Shown: positions 16,924 to 26,396 of the stretch, one piece after another
How the letters are laid out: each line of letters starts with the position of its first letter
How positions within the stretch are numbered: position 1 is the stretch's first letter
From: Rhodococcus sp. HNM0563
GTDB taxonomy: Bacteria; Actinomycetota; Actinomycetes; Mycobacteriales; Mycobacteriaceae
Assembly (NCBI RefSeq): GCF_012726195.1
Contig: NZ_JAASAF010000003.1
Span: forward strand, 372,001 to 436,000
Reading direction: 5' to 3'
DNA: 64,000 nt
The notes under the pieces: model-generated
Told to the model about the DNA's origin: nothing
The model's input: only the letters and a program-made list of their open reading frames with translations
Database searches by the model: none
Program-made: the position numbers and the translations under genes

Positions 16924-17710
16924 GTCGCGCGACCCGCTTACCTACACGACGGGCTCCGCGCACGGTCGCATACCCTGCGGTCAGAACCCGGTCCCGCAGG
17001 TAGAACTGCTTGTCACCGCGCATGATCGACGCGAAGTCGTTGTCGTCGGTACTTCGGCGGATGGTCAACCTCGGGATCATGAACGGGTCACCGGATGCAG
17101 TGGCGCGAATATTTCGCACGGCCGCCGCGCACCGATAGCCGGCTGCTCTGGCCGCGACCCGCACCCGCGGGGTCGAGTAACCGAAGGGGTAGGCGAGCGC
17201 ATGGACGGGAGCGCCGACGCACTCCTCGAGGAGGATCCGTCCGATGCGAAGCTCCTCGCACAGTGCCGCATCACCACACTGGTCGAGTTGAGCGTGGCTG
17301 TGGCTGTGCGCCCCGATTTCGACACCCTCGCTCGCAAGCTCCCTGACCTGCGCCCAGTTCAGCATCGGTCCCAGCGGATGTCCGGCTGCATTGGAGCCTG
17401 CGTCGTCGATCCAGCCGCTCGTGACGAACACCGTCGCCGGGAATTCGTGCCGCCGAAGAATCGGCCAGGCGACCCGCGCGAAGTCCGCGTAGCCGTCGTC
17501 GAATGTGAGCACCACCGTTCTCTCCGACACGGGCCCATCCTTCGCCAGTGCATCGGCGAGGTGGGAGAAGGTCATCCCGGTGTAGCCGTTCTCTGCGAGA
17601 AAGGTGATCTGCCGGTCGAAGGCATCGGGATCGACGGAGAGACGACGGGTCGCGGCGGTGGGGGCTTCCGAAACCGAGTGGTACATGAGGACCGGAATCG
17701 ACTCGTTCAT
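16916..17710 (-). CDS. Polysaccharide deacetylase (NodB/CE4 family), cytoplasmic
   Basis: 264 aa. CE4 motif 1 is 'TFDDGYADF' (catalytic base and metal aspartates, about residues 69-77) and motif 2 is 'HSHSHAQL' (zinc histidines). 'LAYPFGYSTPRV' matches the third motif region. There is no signal peptide: the protein opens MNESIPVLMYHSV. It therefore probably removes an N-acetyl group from a lipid-linked or nucleotide sugar inside the cell, exposing a free amine. In this operon such an amine could be the acceptor for the activated beta-lysine (inference). 4-base overlap with the glycosyltransferase gene upstream. Confidence 0.85.
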   Translation of the reverse strand: MNESIPVLMYHSVSEAPTAATRRLSVDPDAFDRQITFLAENGYTGMTFSHLADALAKDGPVSERTVVLTFDDGYADFARVAWPILRRHEFPATVFVTSGWIDDAGSNAAGHPLGPMLNWAQVRELASEGVEIGAHSHSHAQLDQCGDAALCEELRIGRILLEECVGAPVHALAYPFGYSTPRVRVAARAAGYRCAAAVRNIRATASGDPFMIPRLTIRRSTDDNDFASIMRGDKQFYLRDRVLTAGYATVRGARRVGKRVARHG

Positions 17711-18675
17711 GACGTCGCCGACATTGCAGATCGCCTGCGGAGCGGCACGCCCCCGCGCGCGTAGCCGGCTGCCGCGGAAAGGAGACCGACCGAGATCGCG
17801 TACGAACGCTCGATACCTGCTCGTTCTCCACGGAGCGCCTCCCCCAGCCCCCGCGCCACGCCTCGGGTGAGGGTGCGTGCGGTGTAGCTACGTTCCGCCG
17901 AGAGTCCATCTGCGACACCCACACTGCGCGTGACGGCCGCTTTGGACAGACCCTCGGCGAAGCAGCGGGAGCGGAAGTAGGAAAAAGTCTCTCGCGCAGC
18001 AGGTACGCGGTGCCAGATCACCGACTGTGGTTCGAAGACGAAGGTCCAGTCCGGTCGATGCTGGCGCACCCGGATGCAGAACTCCGTCTCCTCACACCCG
18101 AGGGGTCGGCTCTGCTCCGAAGTCCGGCCGATGTGACTCGGGAAACCCCCCGCGACCGAGAAGACCTCGCGGCGGAATGAAGCATTGCCGCCCAACAGGT
18201 TCCGCACCGGTCCCGCCTCTCGCCCGGTGAATGTGCATCCAAGGACCCAATCGAACTCTTCCGGAAACCATCGGGGCCGCCCGGATTCCCAGGAGGGAAG
18301 GGTGGTGCCTCCTACGCCGACGATGGTCTCGTCCACGTAGGCATCGCGGAAATGCCTGAGCCAGTCGGGATGAGCCACTGCATCATCGTCCAGGAAAGCC
18401 ACCACATCACTGGTGGCCACCTCGACACCGGTGTCCTTGCCACCGGACAATCCACGTTGCTTCCGGTTCTCCACCACGGTCACGTCGGGTAGGGCCGCGC
18501 TGAAGAGTTCGTAGAGATCGGGATTGTGGTCGACGACGAGGACGATCTTCTGCGGCGGCGTCGTTTGATTCCGCACCGATTCGATCGCAGCGAGGGTGTC
18601 GTCCCAGCGCTCGAGCGTGTAGGCGCAGATCACCACATCCATGGTCATACTGCTCGGAGGTATTGCGGCGGTCAT
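17707..18675 (-). CDS. Family 2 glycosyltransferase
   Basis: 322 aa from the ATG at 18675 (MTAAIPPSS), chosen for its ATGA overlap with the upstream membrane-protein gene. GT-A features: 'MDVVICAYTLERWDDTLAAIESV' N-terminal strand, 'VVAFLDDDAVAHPDWL' with the metal-binding DDD, and 'GGNASFRREVF' followed by 'GCEETEFCIRV' (ED acceptor motif). A hydrophobic C-terminal helix may bind the membrane. It would transfer a sugar from a nucleotide donor to the growing lipid-linked unit; donor unknown. Confidence 0.85.
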   Translation of the reverse strand: MTAAIPPSSMTMDVVICAYTLERWDDTLAAIESVRNQTTPPQKIVLVVDHNPDLYELFSAALPDVTVVENRKQRGLSGGKDTGVEVATSDVVAFLDDDAVAHPDWLRHFRDAYVDETIVGVGGTTLPSWESGRPRWFPEEFDWVLGCTFTGREAGPVRNLLGGNASFRREVFSVAGGFPSHIGRTSEQSRPLGCEETEFCIRVRQHRPDWTFVFEPQSVIWHRVPAARETFSYFRSRCFAEGLSKAAVTRSVGVADGLSAERSYTARTLTRGVARGLGEALRGERAGIERSYAISVGLLSAAAGYARGGVPLRRRSAMSATS

Positions 18676-19088
18676 GGAACATCTTCCTTCGTATGTGGAA
18701 GCGAGTTGTGATCGTTCGGCACCAGCCACAGCACGGACGCGGTGAGGCCTACCGCGACCACACCTGCTGGGGGCGACCAGGCTTCGGCCGTCAACATCGT
18801 CTGTGCGATCAGCACGTTGATGACGAGGGAGCCTGCGGCCCCGACGATCAGAGCGAGTAGGACGTTGATGCCCGGTAGCAGCCGGACGAGTGCGATCAGC
18901 GGGGCTGCGACGACGAACATCACCACTATCAGCCGATCCGGGAGCCCCGGAAGATGAGGACTGTTCACGGCGATCGCCACTCCTCCGAGCGCCGTCGTTG
19001 CGGCGGCGACAAGGCGGTGCCCGAGTCGTGTGCCTCCTCGCGGTGCCCTGAGGGCTGTGAGAAGCCGGCCGGTGGTGTCACGACGCAC
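18672..19088 (-). CDS. Small polytopic membrane protein of the polysaccharide operon
   Basis: 138 aa. The frame is open far upstream, but GTG at 19088 is the probable start because GAGGAGG stands six bases ahead and it overlaps the SDR gene by only 11 bases. Three to four hydrophobic helices are visible ('LVAAATTALGGVAIAV', 'LIVVMFVVAAPLIALV', 'INVLLALIVGAAGSLVINVLIA', 'AGVVAVGLTASVLWLV'). No family recognised. Its coupling to the downstream glycosyltransferase gene (ATGA) suggests a membrane partner. Confidence 0.65.
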   Translation of the reverse strand: MRRDTTGRLLTALRAPRGGTRLGHRLVAAATTALGGVAIAVNSPHLPGLPDRLIVVMFVVAAPLIALVRLLPGINVLLALIVGAAGSLVINVLIAQTMLTAEAWSPPAGVVAVGLTASVLWLVPNDHNSLPHTKEDVP

Positions 19089-19884
19089 AACGGACCTCCT
19101 CACCCTCCGGGTGCAGGCCGACCGCAGCAGTGCGCTCGAGGTCGGCACCTGAATCCGCTGGTATCTCCCAGGTCTCACCGGTTCGGATGCAGAAGGTGCC
19201 GGTGACCGACATGGGGGCCCGGCCCGCGCGGACGAATGCTTCGACAGCGTCGTCGAGGCAGACGCGGGCTGCAGTGTCGCCGACGCAGACACGGGCGTCA
19301 GTAGCGTAGGCGCGCCCGCCGTTCCCCTCGCGCGGATCGTAGACGTCGGCGAACGCCAGGCAGATCGGCGCCAGCCCGTACATCTGGGCATACGCATTCA
19401 GATAGAGCTCACCGGCCAGCTTGGCGGCCTCGCCGGGTGTGGCCGCAGCAGGAGACGAACTCCGTACCGCGGGAATCGGGCTCGCGTCGTCGCACCGAGG
19501 ACTACCCGATGTCGCGTATACAACTCTGCGTACACCGGCCCGGCGACCGGCTTCGCAGACATTGATCGTGCCGAGCACGTTGATGCGGGCATCGAACTGC
19601 GGATCGGCCACCGACACTGCGGGATCCACCTGTGCGGCGAGGTGGAATATCACTTCCGGATTCGCTCCGGCCACGATGCCGAGCAGTTCGGGACATTGGA
19701 TATCGCGCTGCAGCAGAACGAATCGATCCGCTCCGGGTTTCGTTCGGAGCAGGACACGTTCGAGATCCGCGGTGGTGCCCGAGCTGAGATCGTCGACGCC
19801 GACCACGTGGTGTCCTTCGGTGAGGAGTCGTTCGACCAGAGCCGACCCGATGAATCCTGCGGCACCGGTGACCAGTGTCCGCAC
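19078..19884 (-). CDS. NAD-dependent sugar epimerase/dehydratase-like protein with a degenerate active site
   Basis: 268 aa, shorter than the usual 300-340. The Rossmann motif is intact (TGAAGFIGSALVERLL), as are the following D-D-L-S-S-G and 'EVIFHLAAQVDPAVSV' motifs typical of UDP-glucose 4-epimerase-like extended SDRs. The catalytic Y-x-x-x-K is changed: the DNA reads G-E-A-A-K, so the tyrosine is glycine. The region between the active site and the C-terminus is also about 25 residues short ('FADVYDPREGNGGRAYATDARVCVGD'). It may be catalytically dead, binding NAD or sugar only, or use another residue. It begins the coupled chain after the first glycosyltransferase gene (3-base gap). Confidence 0.75.
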   Translation of the reverse strand: MRTLVTGAAGFIGSALVERLLTEGHHVVGVDDLSSGTTADLERVLLRTKPGADRFVLLQRDIQCPELLGIVAGANPEVIFHLAAQVDPAVSVADPQFDARINVLGTINVCEAGRRAGVRRVVYATSGSPRCDDASPIPAVRSSSPAAATPGEAAKLAGELYLNAYAQMYGLAPICLAFADVYDPREGNGGRAYATDARVCVGDTAARVCLDDAVEAFVRAGRAPMSVTGTFCIRTGETWEIPADSGADLERTAAVGLHPEGEEVRCAS

Positions 19885-19887
19885 GGC

Positions 19888-20781
19888 TCATTCCTTCGCG
19901 AGCTCGGGGGCGCCGCCGCGGGACAGGGCTTGGGCGACGTAGCCGGACATCCCGGAATTGTGTCCGCGGAGGACGGTGCGCAACACCCTGATCCCGTCAC
20001 GGACAGCGTGGAGATTCGATTTGCCGGATCGGCGCGGCATTTCCAGGCTCGGAACCTCGACCACGCGCAGACCGCCCTGCATCGCGTGCACCACCATTTC
20101 GGCCTCGATCTCGAATCCCGACGCGGAAAGCGACAAGAGCTCGAGGTAGCGGCGGTGGAATGCGCAGAAGCCGTAGCACAGGTCGGTGAGTTCGGCGTCG
20201 TAGAGAGTGTTGAAGACGGTGAGCAGGAACCGGTTGCCGAGTCGGCGGAAGGGGGTGATGTCGAGCGAACCGCCACCAACGATGAACCGCGAGCCCTTGA
20301 CGAAGTCGAATCCGTTGTTGAGGAAGTACAGGTAGTGGCGGATCTCCTGGGGCGCCATGCTTCCGTCTGCATCCATCATCACGATGATGTCGCCGGATGC
20401 CGCAAGGAATCCCGTCCTGAGCGCGCTGCCCTTGCCGGTGCCTTCCTGCGGCACAACCTTGATGTCCGATCGGCAGCTACTGGCGGTGATGAGGGTCGAG
20501 TCGGTCGAGTTCCCGTCGACCAGGATGATCTCGCCGATGTCGTCGGTGATCTGCTCGAGCACCCAGGCGATGTTCCGTCCTTCGTTTCTGACCGGGATGA
20601 TCAGGCTGACGGTGGGTCTCTGCGCGGGCGGAGCAGCATCGACGAGATCGTGACGCGCAGTACCGGCGACGCCGTTGGACGATCGAGCGGGGCTTCCCGG
20701 TCGGAAATGTTCGGTGGGGTCGACCATCCGCTCCGATGGCGCACCGGTCACGAGCCCGTTGGGCGGGCGTACCTGGGTCAT
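19888..20781 (-). CDS. Family 2 glycosyltransferase, DPM/GtrB-like; first gene of the polysaccharide operon
   Basis: 297 aa from the ATG at 20781 (MTQVRPPNG), preceded by a GGAG about 8 bases upstream; the frame is open to 20916 but that part is leader. 'TVSLIIPVRNEGRNI', 'VDGNSTDSTL' and 'IIVMMDADGSM' form the GT-A donor site with the DAD metal motif, in the style of dolichol-phosphate mannosyltransferase-like enzymes. No C-terminal transmembrane pair is present, so it is probably soluble or peripheral. Being first, it sets the start of a minus-strand operon that reaches 6320. Confidence 0.85.
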   Translation of the reverse strand: MTQVRPPNGLVTGAPSERMVDPTEHFRPGSPARSSNGVAGTARHDLVDAAPPAQRPTVSLIIPVRNEGRNIAWVLEQITDDIGEIILVDGNSTDSTLITASSCRSDIKVVPQEGTGKGSALRTGFLAASGDIIVMMDADGSMAPQEIRHYLYFLNNGFDFVKGSRFIVGGGSLDITPFRRLGNRFLLTVFNTLYDAELTDLCYGFCAFHRRYLELLSLSASGFEIEAEMVVHAMQGGLRVVEVPSLEMPRRSGKSNLHAVRDGIRVLRTVLRGHNSGMSGYVAQALSRGGAPELAKE

Positions 20782-21002
20782 GCTGGACTCCGATCTGCTC
20801 TGGGCACGGCGCTCTCCGGCGCGTGTGGCAAATTCCGCTGGTCCGAACCCGACACTCGGTGACCGGAGTTTGCCTTTCCCGGTGATTAACATGTCGTGGA
20901 TACGATAATAGGCCATAAAACAGTATTTGAGTTTGTTTTTAAGAGAGAAAAAATCTCTACGTCTTCGCTACCTCGACGAACGCGGGCTCGTTAGGATCGA
21001 AC
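20782..21002 (-). promoter_or_regulatory. Leader and probable promoter region of the polysaccharide operon
   Basis: 221 bases between mazG and the first glycosyltransferase gene; the 20885-20960 part is strikingly AT-rich for this genome. On the minus strand a -10-like TATTAT (plus coordinates 20905-20910) is visible, but no good -35 lies 17 bases away, so an activator or alternative sigma factor may be needed. The resulting untranslated leader would be about 115 bases. Confidence 0.4.
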
Positions 21003-21665
21003 TCAGCGACGCCAGTGGCGACGCCACGCCTCGGCATCGAGTGGTGGGCCGGCCTGACCGCCGCCGCCCGTTGCGGAGACCTCGGCCGCACGAATGTCCG
21101 CGACGAATTCCAGGACGACCGCGCGAAACACCGACTCCGTGTCGCCGCAGTCGCCGACACGTACGCACCTGAGACCATCCGGCACAAGGTCGTCGGGCAA
21201 CCCCGCCCGTCGCACCCGCTCGAGCACCTTGTCGGCCAGTGCCAGCGCGGGTTGCGCCATGGCGATGCCGTCGAGACACGACGGTCGCGCCTTCTCGGCC
21301 GCCTTCGCCGCCTCCCACGCCGCTTCCTGTTCGGCGACGTCGAGTGGACCGGTGTGCCCGTTGGTCAGGTGCGGACTGCGGGCAGCCAGCTTCGCGACGA
21401 GTGTCGCGGCTACGTCGTCGACGGTGAACTCCCCCGCAGCCTCCGCGATCCGCGAATGGAACAGCACCTGCAGCAACAGGTCTCCGAGTTCTTCACGCAG
21501 AGAGTCGGGATCACCGGACTCGATGGCGTCGAGAACCTCGTAGGTCTCCTCGACCAGATACCGCCGCAGGCTCTCGTGCGTCTGAGCGACCTCCCACCCG
21601 CCGAAGGACCAGAGCCGGTCCATCACCTCGGCGGCTCTACCCAGAGCGTCCCCGGTGTCCGTCAT
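21003..21665 (-). CDS. mazG: Nucleoside triphosphate pyrophosphohydrolase MazG
   Basis: 220 aa from the ATG at 21665 (MTDTGDALGRAAEVMDRLWSFGGWE). The MazG core is clear: 'QTHESLRRYLVEETYEVLDAI' followed by 'LREELGDLLLQVLFHSRIA', giving the E-E-x-x-E / E-x-x-D metal-binding helices. It hydrolyses aberrant NTPs to NMP and PPi. The gene starts 7 bases after the mfd stop, so the two are co-transcribed as in mycobacteria (Rv1020-Rv1021). It is shorter than the roughly 325 aa mycobacterial protein, lacking its N-terminal extension. Confidence 0.9.
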   Translation of the reverse strand: MTDTGDALGRAAEVMDRLWSFGGWEVAQTHESLRRYLVEETYEVLDAIESGDPDSLREELGDLLLQVLFHSRIAEAAGEFTVDDVAATLVAKLAARSPHLTNGHTGPLDVAEQEAAWEAAKAAEKARPSCLDGIAMAQPALALADKVLERVRRAGLPDDLVPDGLRCVRVGDCGDTESVFRAVVLEFVADIRAAEVSATGGGGQAGPPLDAEAWRRHWRR

Positions 21666-21672
21666 CGCCGGC

Positions 21673-24600
21673 TCACACCTGCGCCCCGGACTCGACTCGC
21701 ACATCCACCGACCCCTGCGGCTTACCGTCCATCGCAAGCAGGAAATCGGCGATGAACTGGAGGAGTTCGACGTCGCGCACACGATCGGATGCGATCCCGC
21801 CGGTCCGCGGGAGCGGCAACTGAACGATGCCGCTCGTGGCACGGTACTGCGCCGTCGGGTAGAGGCGCTTGAGCCGCATCTGCTTCGAGTCCGGAAGCTC
21901 CATCGGCGAGATCTTCAATTGCGTGCCGGTGACCGCCACTTCCTCGAGCCCGTACTCACGCGCGAGCAACCGCAGCTTCGCGACGGAAACGAGTCTGCGC
22001 ACCTCTTCCGGCAGCGGACCGTAGCGGTCGACGAGTTCATCGATCACCGCACTGATTGCCGCGTCGTCGGAGGCAGCGGCAAGTTTCCGGTATGCCTCGA
22101 GCCGCAACCGGTCGGAGGTGACGTAGTCGGCGGGGATGTGGGCGTCGACCGGGAGGTCGACCCGCACCTCCTTCGGTGCCTCGTCCGTGGTGATCGGAGT
22201 GCCGTCGGCTGCGGCGCGGAACGCCTCGACTGCTTCGCCGACGAGCCGCACATACAGATCGAAACCGACGCCCGCGACGTGGCCGGACTGTTCGGCACCG
22301 AGCACATTTCCGGCGCCGCGTATCTCGAGGTCCTTCATCGCGACCGCCATACCGGCACCGAGATCGGAATTCTGCGAGATCGTCGCGAGCCGGTCGTACG
22401 CCGTTTCGGTGAGCGGCTTTTCGGGCGGGTAGAGGAAGTAGGCATAGCCGCGCTCGCGTGAGCGACCGACACGGCCCCGGAGCTGATGCAGCTGCGACAG
22501 GCCGAGCGCGTCGGCACGCTCGACGATGAGGGTATTGGCATTGGAGATATCGAGTCCGGTCTCGACGATCGTGGTGCACACCAGCACGTCGAATTCGCGT
22601 TCCCAGAACCCCTGCACGGTCTTCTCGAGGGTGTCCTCGTTCATCTGCCCGTGCGCCACCACGACCCGCGCCTCGGGGACGAGTTCGCGAATTTTCTTGG
22701 CGGCCTTGTCGATCGAGCTGACCCGATTGTGGACGTAGAAGACCTGACCGTCGCGCAGCAACTCGCGGCGGATAGCGGCAGCCACCTGCTTGTCGGCGTA
22801 CCCGCCCACGTACGTGAGGATCGGGTGCCGTTCCTCGGGCGGGGTGAGAATCGTCGACATCTCGCGGATCCCCGCCATGCTCATCTCGAGTGTGCGGGGA
22901 ATCGGTGTCGCAGACATCGTGAGCACGTCGACGTGGGTGCGGAGCGCCTTGATGTGTTCCTTGTGTTCGACGCCGAACCGTTGCTCCTCGTCGACGATGA
23001 CGAGGCCCAGATCCTTCCAGCGCACCCCGGTCTGGAGGAGACGGTGGGTACCGACGACGATGTCGACCTCACCGTCGGCCATGCCCGCGAGAATTTCCTT
23101 GGAATCGCTGGGGTCGGTGAATCTGCTCAAGCCCTTGACCGTCACCGGGAATGCCGCCATCCGTTCGGTGAACGTCTGGAGATGCTGCTGCGCGAGCAGT
23201 GTCGTGGGCACCAGCACCGCAACCTGTTTGCCGTCCTGCACTGCCTTGAATGCCGCGCGTACCGCGATCTCGGTCTTGCCGTATCCGACGTCACCGATCA
23301 CCACGCGGTCCATCGGCACCGGCTTCTCCATGTCGGTCTTGACCTCGGAGATGACCGTGAGCTGGTCTTGTGTCTCGGTGAAGGGGAAGGCGTCCTCCAT
23401 CTCCTTCTGCCACGGAGTGTCGGGGCCGAACTGGTGACCGGGCGACGCCTGACGCGCCGCATACAGTCGAACCAGCTCGCCTGCGATCTCTCGAACCGCC
23501 TTGCGGGCCTTGCGTTTCGTGTTGGCCCAGTCGGAACCGCCCAGCTTGCTGATCGCGGGCAGTTCACCGCCGACGTAGCGGGAGAGTTGATCGAGTGATT
23601 CCATCGGGACGAACAATCGGTCGCCCGGCTGGCCACGCTTGCTCGCGGCGTACTCGATCACAAGGTATTCGCGGCGGGCGCCGCCGACAGTGCGTTCGAC
23701 CATCTCGACGAAACGACCGATACCGTGCTGGTCGTGGACCACGTGGTCACCGGCGGTGAGCGCGAGCGGATCGACCTGGTTGCGACGCTTGACCGGGGAC
23801 TTGCGGCCTTCCACCGCAGTGACACGGTTGCCGGTGAGGTCCGCTTCGGTCACCAGCACGAGGCCGGGGACCTGGTTGTCGCCGTTGCCTGCGAGGACGA
23901 TCCCCTCGTGCAGCGCACCCTTGATGACCCCGACCTGCCCGCGGACGGGTTCGGCTCCGGGTTCGAGCTTGGCCGCGGGGACCTCGTTCTCCTTGAGCCG
24001 CTCGAGAATACGCAGCCCGGTGCCGGTGCCTGCAACGACGATCGCGGCACGACCACCGGTGGTGACGTGCGCCCGCAGGTTCACGAACAGCATCGACAGC
24101 AGGTCCTCGGACCCGCGCACCTCGGGTGCCGATTGCACATCGAGCACCGTTTCGGTGTCGGCTCCCGACGCGAGCGGCGACAGCGTCCACCACGGGGTGC
24201 CGTTCGCCTGCGCGGCTTCGCGGACCTGCCGCAGAGACCGGTACGACGACGCCGCGAGATCCATCGGCTTGCCGTCGACGCCCTTGAGGTTGCCCGCATC
24301 CAGGGGTGCAGCACCGCCGATCGATGCGGCCGTCCACGATGCCTCCAGGAACTCCTGCCCGGTGCGCATCAGATCGGTCGCGCGGGTCCGGACCTTCTCC
24401 GGATCGCACAGCAACACGTGCGTACCGGCGGGCAATACGTCGGTGAGCAGCTGCAGTTCGCCGGGCTGCAGGACGGGAAGGAGCGCCTCCATGCCCTCGA
24501 CAGGAATACCGCCTGCCATCTTGTCGAGCATCTCGACCAGCGATGCGTCGGCCGGATTGTCCTTCGCGAGCTGCGCCGCGCGTTCCTTGACGGTCTCGGT

Positions 24601-25329
24601 GAGCAGTAGTTCGCGGCAGGGGGTGGCGATGACCGTGGGCACCTCGACGTCGGTGATCGATCGCTGATCGGCGACGGAGAACGGCCGCAGCTCGGTGACC
24701 TCGTCGCCCCAGAATTCGACGCGGACGGGGTGGTCGGCCGTGGGCGGGAAAACATCGAGGATGCCGCCGCGGACAGCGAACTCACCGCGTTTTCCGACCA
24801 TGTCGACGCGCGCATAGGCGAGTTCGACAAGCCGTTCGACGAGGGTGTCGAAGTCGTGCTCGGAGCCGACCCGCAGGGTCACGGGTTCGATTTCACCGAG
24901 GCCGGGCGCCATGGGCTGCACGAGAGAACGCACGGTCGCGACGATGACGCGCAGTTCGGAGCCGAGGTCGCGGTCGTCGGGGCGTGCCAGCCGGCGCAAC
25001 ACCTGCAGTCGCTTACCCACGGTGTCGGCGCTCGGCGACAGGCGCTCGTGCGGCAAGGTCTCCCACGACGGGAACTGCGCGACGGACTCACCGAGCATCT
25101 CCGTGAGCTCGGCGGTGAGATCATCGGCTTCGCGGCCTGTGGCGGTGACCACGAGCAGCGGGGCCTTCTCCGCAAGGGCTGCGGCGACGAACGGACGCAC
25201 CGCTGGCGGCGCGACCAGTGCTTGCTCGGCGGATCCGGCGAGTTCGGAAACCTTCCGGAACTGGTCGTCGGCCAGCGCGATCCGCGCCAATCCGGACAGA
25301 GGGGTGGCGGCCGGGGACACAGCGGACAA
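21673..25329 (-). CDS. mfd: Transcription-repair coupling factor Mfd
   Basis: 1218 aa from a TTG at 25329 (AGGAG 8 bases ahead); the open frame upstream to 25488 is not typical, and a GTG at 25320 is a weaker alternative. The UvrB-like N-terminal modules include '[24 protein letters not shown]'. The RNA-polymerase-interaction domain begins near '[24 protein letters not shown]'. The SF2 translocase has the Walker A '[17 protein letters not shown]', DEEQ box '[10 protein letters not shown]' and '[13 protein letters not shown]', and is followed by the TRG motif and C-terminal domain. It removes stalled RNA polymerase from lesions and recruits UvrA. Confidence 0.97.
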   Translation of the reverse strand: MSAVSPAATPLSGLARIALADDQFRKVSELAGSAEQALVAPPAVRPFVAAALAEKAPLLVVTATGREADDLTAELTEMLGESVAQFPSWETLPHERLSPSADTVGKRLQVLRRLARPDDRDLGSELRVIVATVRSLVQPMAPGLGEIEPVTLRVGSEHDFDTLVERLVELAYARVDMVGKRGEFAVRGGILDVFPPTADHPVRVEFWGDEVTELRPFSVADQRSITDVEVPTVIATPCRELLLTETVKERAAQLAKDNPADASLVEMLDKMAGGIPVEGMEALLPVLQPGELQLLTDVLPAGTHVLLCDPEKVRTRATDLMRTGQEFLEASWTAASIGGAAPLDAGNLKGVDGKPMDLAASSYRSLRQVREAAQANGTPWWTLSPLASGADTETVLDVQSAPEVRGSEDLLSMLFVNLRAHVTTGGRAAIVVAGTGTGLRILERLKENEVPAAKLEPGAEPVRGQVGVIKGALHEGIVLAGNGDNQVPGLVLVTEADLTGNRVTAVEGRKSPVKRRNQVDPLALTAGDHVVHDQHGIGRFVEMVERTVGGARREYLVIEYAASKRGQPGDRLFVPMESLDQLSRYVGGELPAISKLGGSDWANTKRKARKAVREIAGELVRLYAARQASPGHQFGPDTPWQKEMEDAFPFTETQDQLTVISEVKTDMEKPVPMDRVVIGDVGYGKTEIAVRAAFKAVQDGKQVAVLVPTTLLAQQHLQTFTERMAAFPVTVKGLSRFTDPSDSKEILAGMADGEVDIVVGTHRLLQTGVRWKDLGLVIVDEEQRFGVEHKEHIKALRTHVDVLTMSATPIPRTLEMSMAGIREMSTILTPPEERHPILTYVGGYADKQVAAAIRRELLRDGQVFYVHNRVSSIDKAAKKIRELVPEARVVVAHGQMNEDTLEKTVQGFWEREFDVLVCTTIVETGLDISNANTLIVERADALGLSQLHQLRGRVGRSRERGYAYFLYPPEKPLTETAYDRLATISQNSDLGAGMAVAMKDLEIRGAGNVLGAEQSGHVAGVGFDLYVRLVGEAVEAFRAAADGTPITTDEAPKEVRVDLPVDAHIPADYVTSDRLRLEAYRKLAAASDDAAISAVIDELVDRYGPLPEEVRRLVSVAKLRLLAREYGLEEVAVTGTQLKISPMELPDSKQMRLKRLYPTAQYRATSGIVQLPLPRTGGIASDRVRDVELLQFIADFLLAMDGKPQGSVDVRVESGAQV

Positions 25330-25412
25330 GGAAAGCGCTCCTGAGTGTGAGACGAAAACCGTGACAAGTCTATGCCGTAGGGGTGACATGTGTGGACGGC
25401 CAGGGCCCGGCG

Positions 25413-26039
25413 CTACCGGAAGCGCGCCTCGTCCGCATAGGCGGCGAGGAGCCCGGCGCAGCTGGGACCGAGTTCCCGCCCCGCCCATGCCGAGAGCCGA
25501 CCGAGCAGTTCGGCGTCGGTGGGAGCATCGGCCGGGGCGGCCTCAGCAGACGACGACGCGTCGGGCTGCGATGGCAGCCAACGGCGCCGCACCAGTGAAA
25601 GGAGGGTGCGCTGCGCAGCCTCGGGAGCCGCGTCCAGAACGAAGGTGACGAATGCGTCCGCGGTCCACGGTTCGACGTCGACCCGCTCGAGGGCATCGGC
25701 CAGGGCGGGAGTCTGGGTGACCACGGCGTCGGCGTGGGAGAGCAACGCCACCGACATCATGTGTGTCTCCGCGGGGTCGACGACATACGGCACCTCCCGC
25801 AGCACGGTCGCCGGCCACGTCACCCGTGCCTCGGGGAACGCGCGCTCGAGCTCGGCGAACAGGTAGTCCCGTGTCGCGCGGGACAGATCCGCGGGAAGCC
25901 GGCGGTCGACCTCCGCAATGATGCCGTCACTCCAGAAGGGTTGGCAGTGGCCGTCTTCGGCAAAAGCCAACGCGATGTCACGAACTCGTGGCCGGACCAG
26001 CGCAGTCGCCCCCAGTACCACCCGGACCGGCACGGCCAC
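25413..26039 (-). CDS. PIN-domain-like protein, probable toxin partner with eroded catalytic residues
   Basis: 208 aa from a GTG at 26039 with AGAGGGG just ahead. The N-terminal 140 residues follow a PIN fold layout of the kind in 'VVLDAN...LLRDLLL...WSE.IL.EV'. Here the first catalytic aspartate is glycine (VVLGAT), the D-x-x-H segment is 'DPAETHMM' (E for D), and the last acidic site 'VTDN/VTFN' is 'VVTQTPAL'. Only scattered acidic residues remain, so ribonuclease activity is doubtful. It lies 18 bases after an HTH-type putative antitoxin gene. An Ala/Ser/Asp-rich linker and a small helical tail follow the domain. Confidence 0.6.
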   Translation of the reverse strand: MAVPVRVVLGATALVRPRVRDIALAFAEDGHCQPFWSDGIIAEVDRRLPADLSRATRDYLFAELERAFPEARVTWPATVLREVPYVVDPAETHMMSVALLSHADAVVTQTPALADALERVDVEPWTADAFVTFVLDAAPEAAQRTLLSLVRRRWLPSQPDASSSAEAAPADAPTDAELLGRLSAWAGRELGPSCAGLLAAYADEARFR

Positions 26040-26057
26040 CCCCTCTTTCGTAGTTCG

Positions 26058-26387
26058 TCAGAACTCGTCGTACAGGCCTTCTCGCCGAGACAGTTCGGCG
26101 AGGCTGTCGAGCACCTCGGTGCGGATCCGGCTCTGCCGCTCGGCGAGGGCCAGCACATCGGCACGCGACACCCTGCGGTGCAGGCCGTGGAACTCTGCGG
26201 GCAGGGTGCCGGAGTCGATCAGTCGTGCGACATGATGCCGTGAACTGCCGAGGACCTCCGCTGCTTGCCCGACGGTCAAGAGTGCAGGCACCGCCGAGAA
26301 GGTGATCGCGGCGTCGGGGCCGAGTTCGTCGATGACGCGCGCAAGTGCGCTCGGGGCCTGCTTCGCGCCGAAGGGTCCGAAGTTCAC
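26058..26387 (-). CDS. Excisionase/MerR-type HTH protein, probable antitoxin of the PIN pair
   Basis: 109 aa from a GTG at 26387. Residues about 35-75 form a winged HTH of the excisionase family: 'LLTVGQAAEVLGSSRHHVARLIDSGTLPAEFHGLHRRVSRADVLAL'. The C-terminal helix 'RTEVLDSLAELSRREGLYDEF' is the usual toxin-binding tail. It starts 9 bases after the TetR-family gene, so all three genes may share a transcript. Probably represses its own operon. Confidence 0.7.
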   Translation of the reverse strand: MNFGPFGAKQAPSALARVIDELGPDAAITFSAVPALLTVGQAAEVLGSSRHHVARLIDSGTLPAEFHGLHRRVSRADVLALAERQSRIRTEVLDSLAELSRREGLYDEF

Positions 26388-26396
26388 AGCGCGACC

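Noticed and set aside
18672-19397. 241-codon version of the small membrane protein
   Set aside because: The first hundred codons overlap the SDR gene and lack membrane or domain features; the GTG at 19088 with GAGGAGG fits better.
20930-20965. AGAGA/TCTCT hairpin with an A/T-rich loop downstream of mazG
   Set aside because: Only five base pairs and no T run in the right place; too weak to call a terminator.
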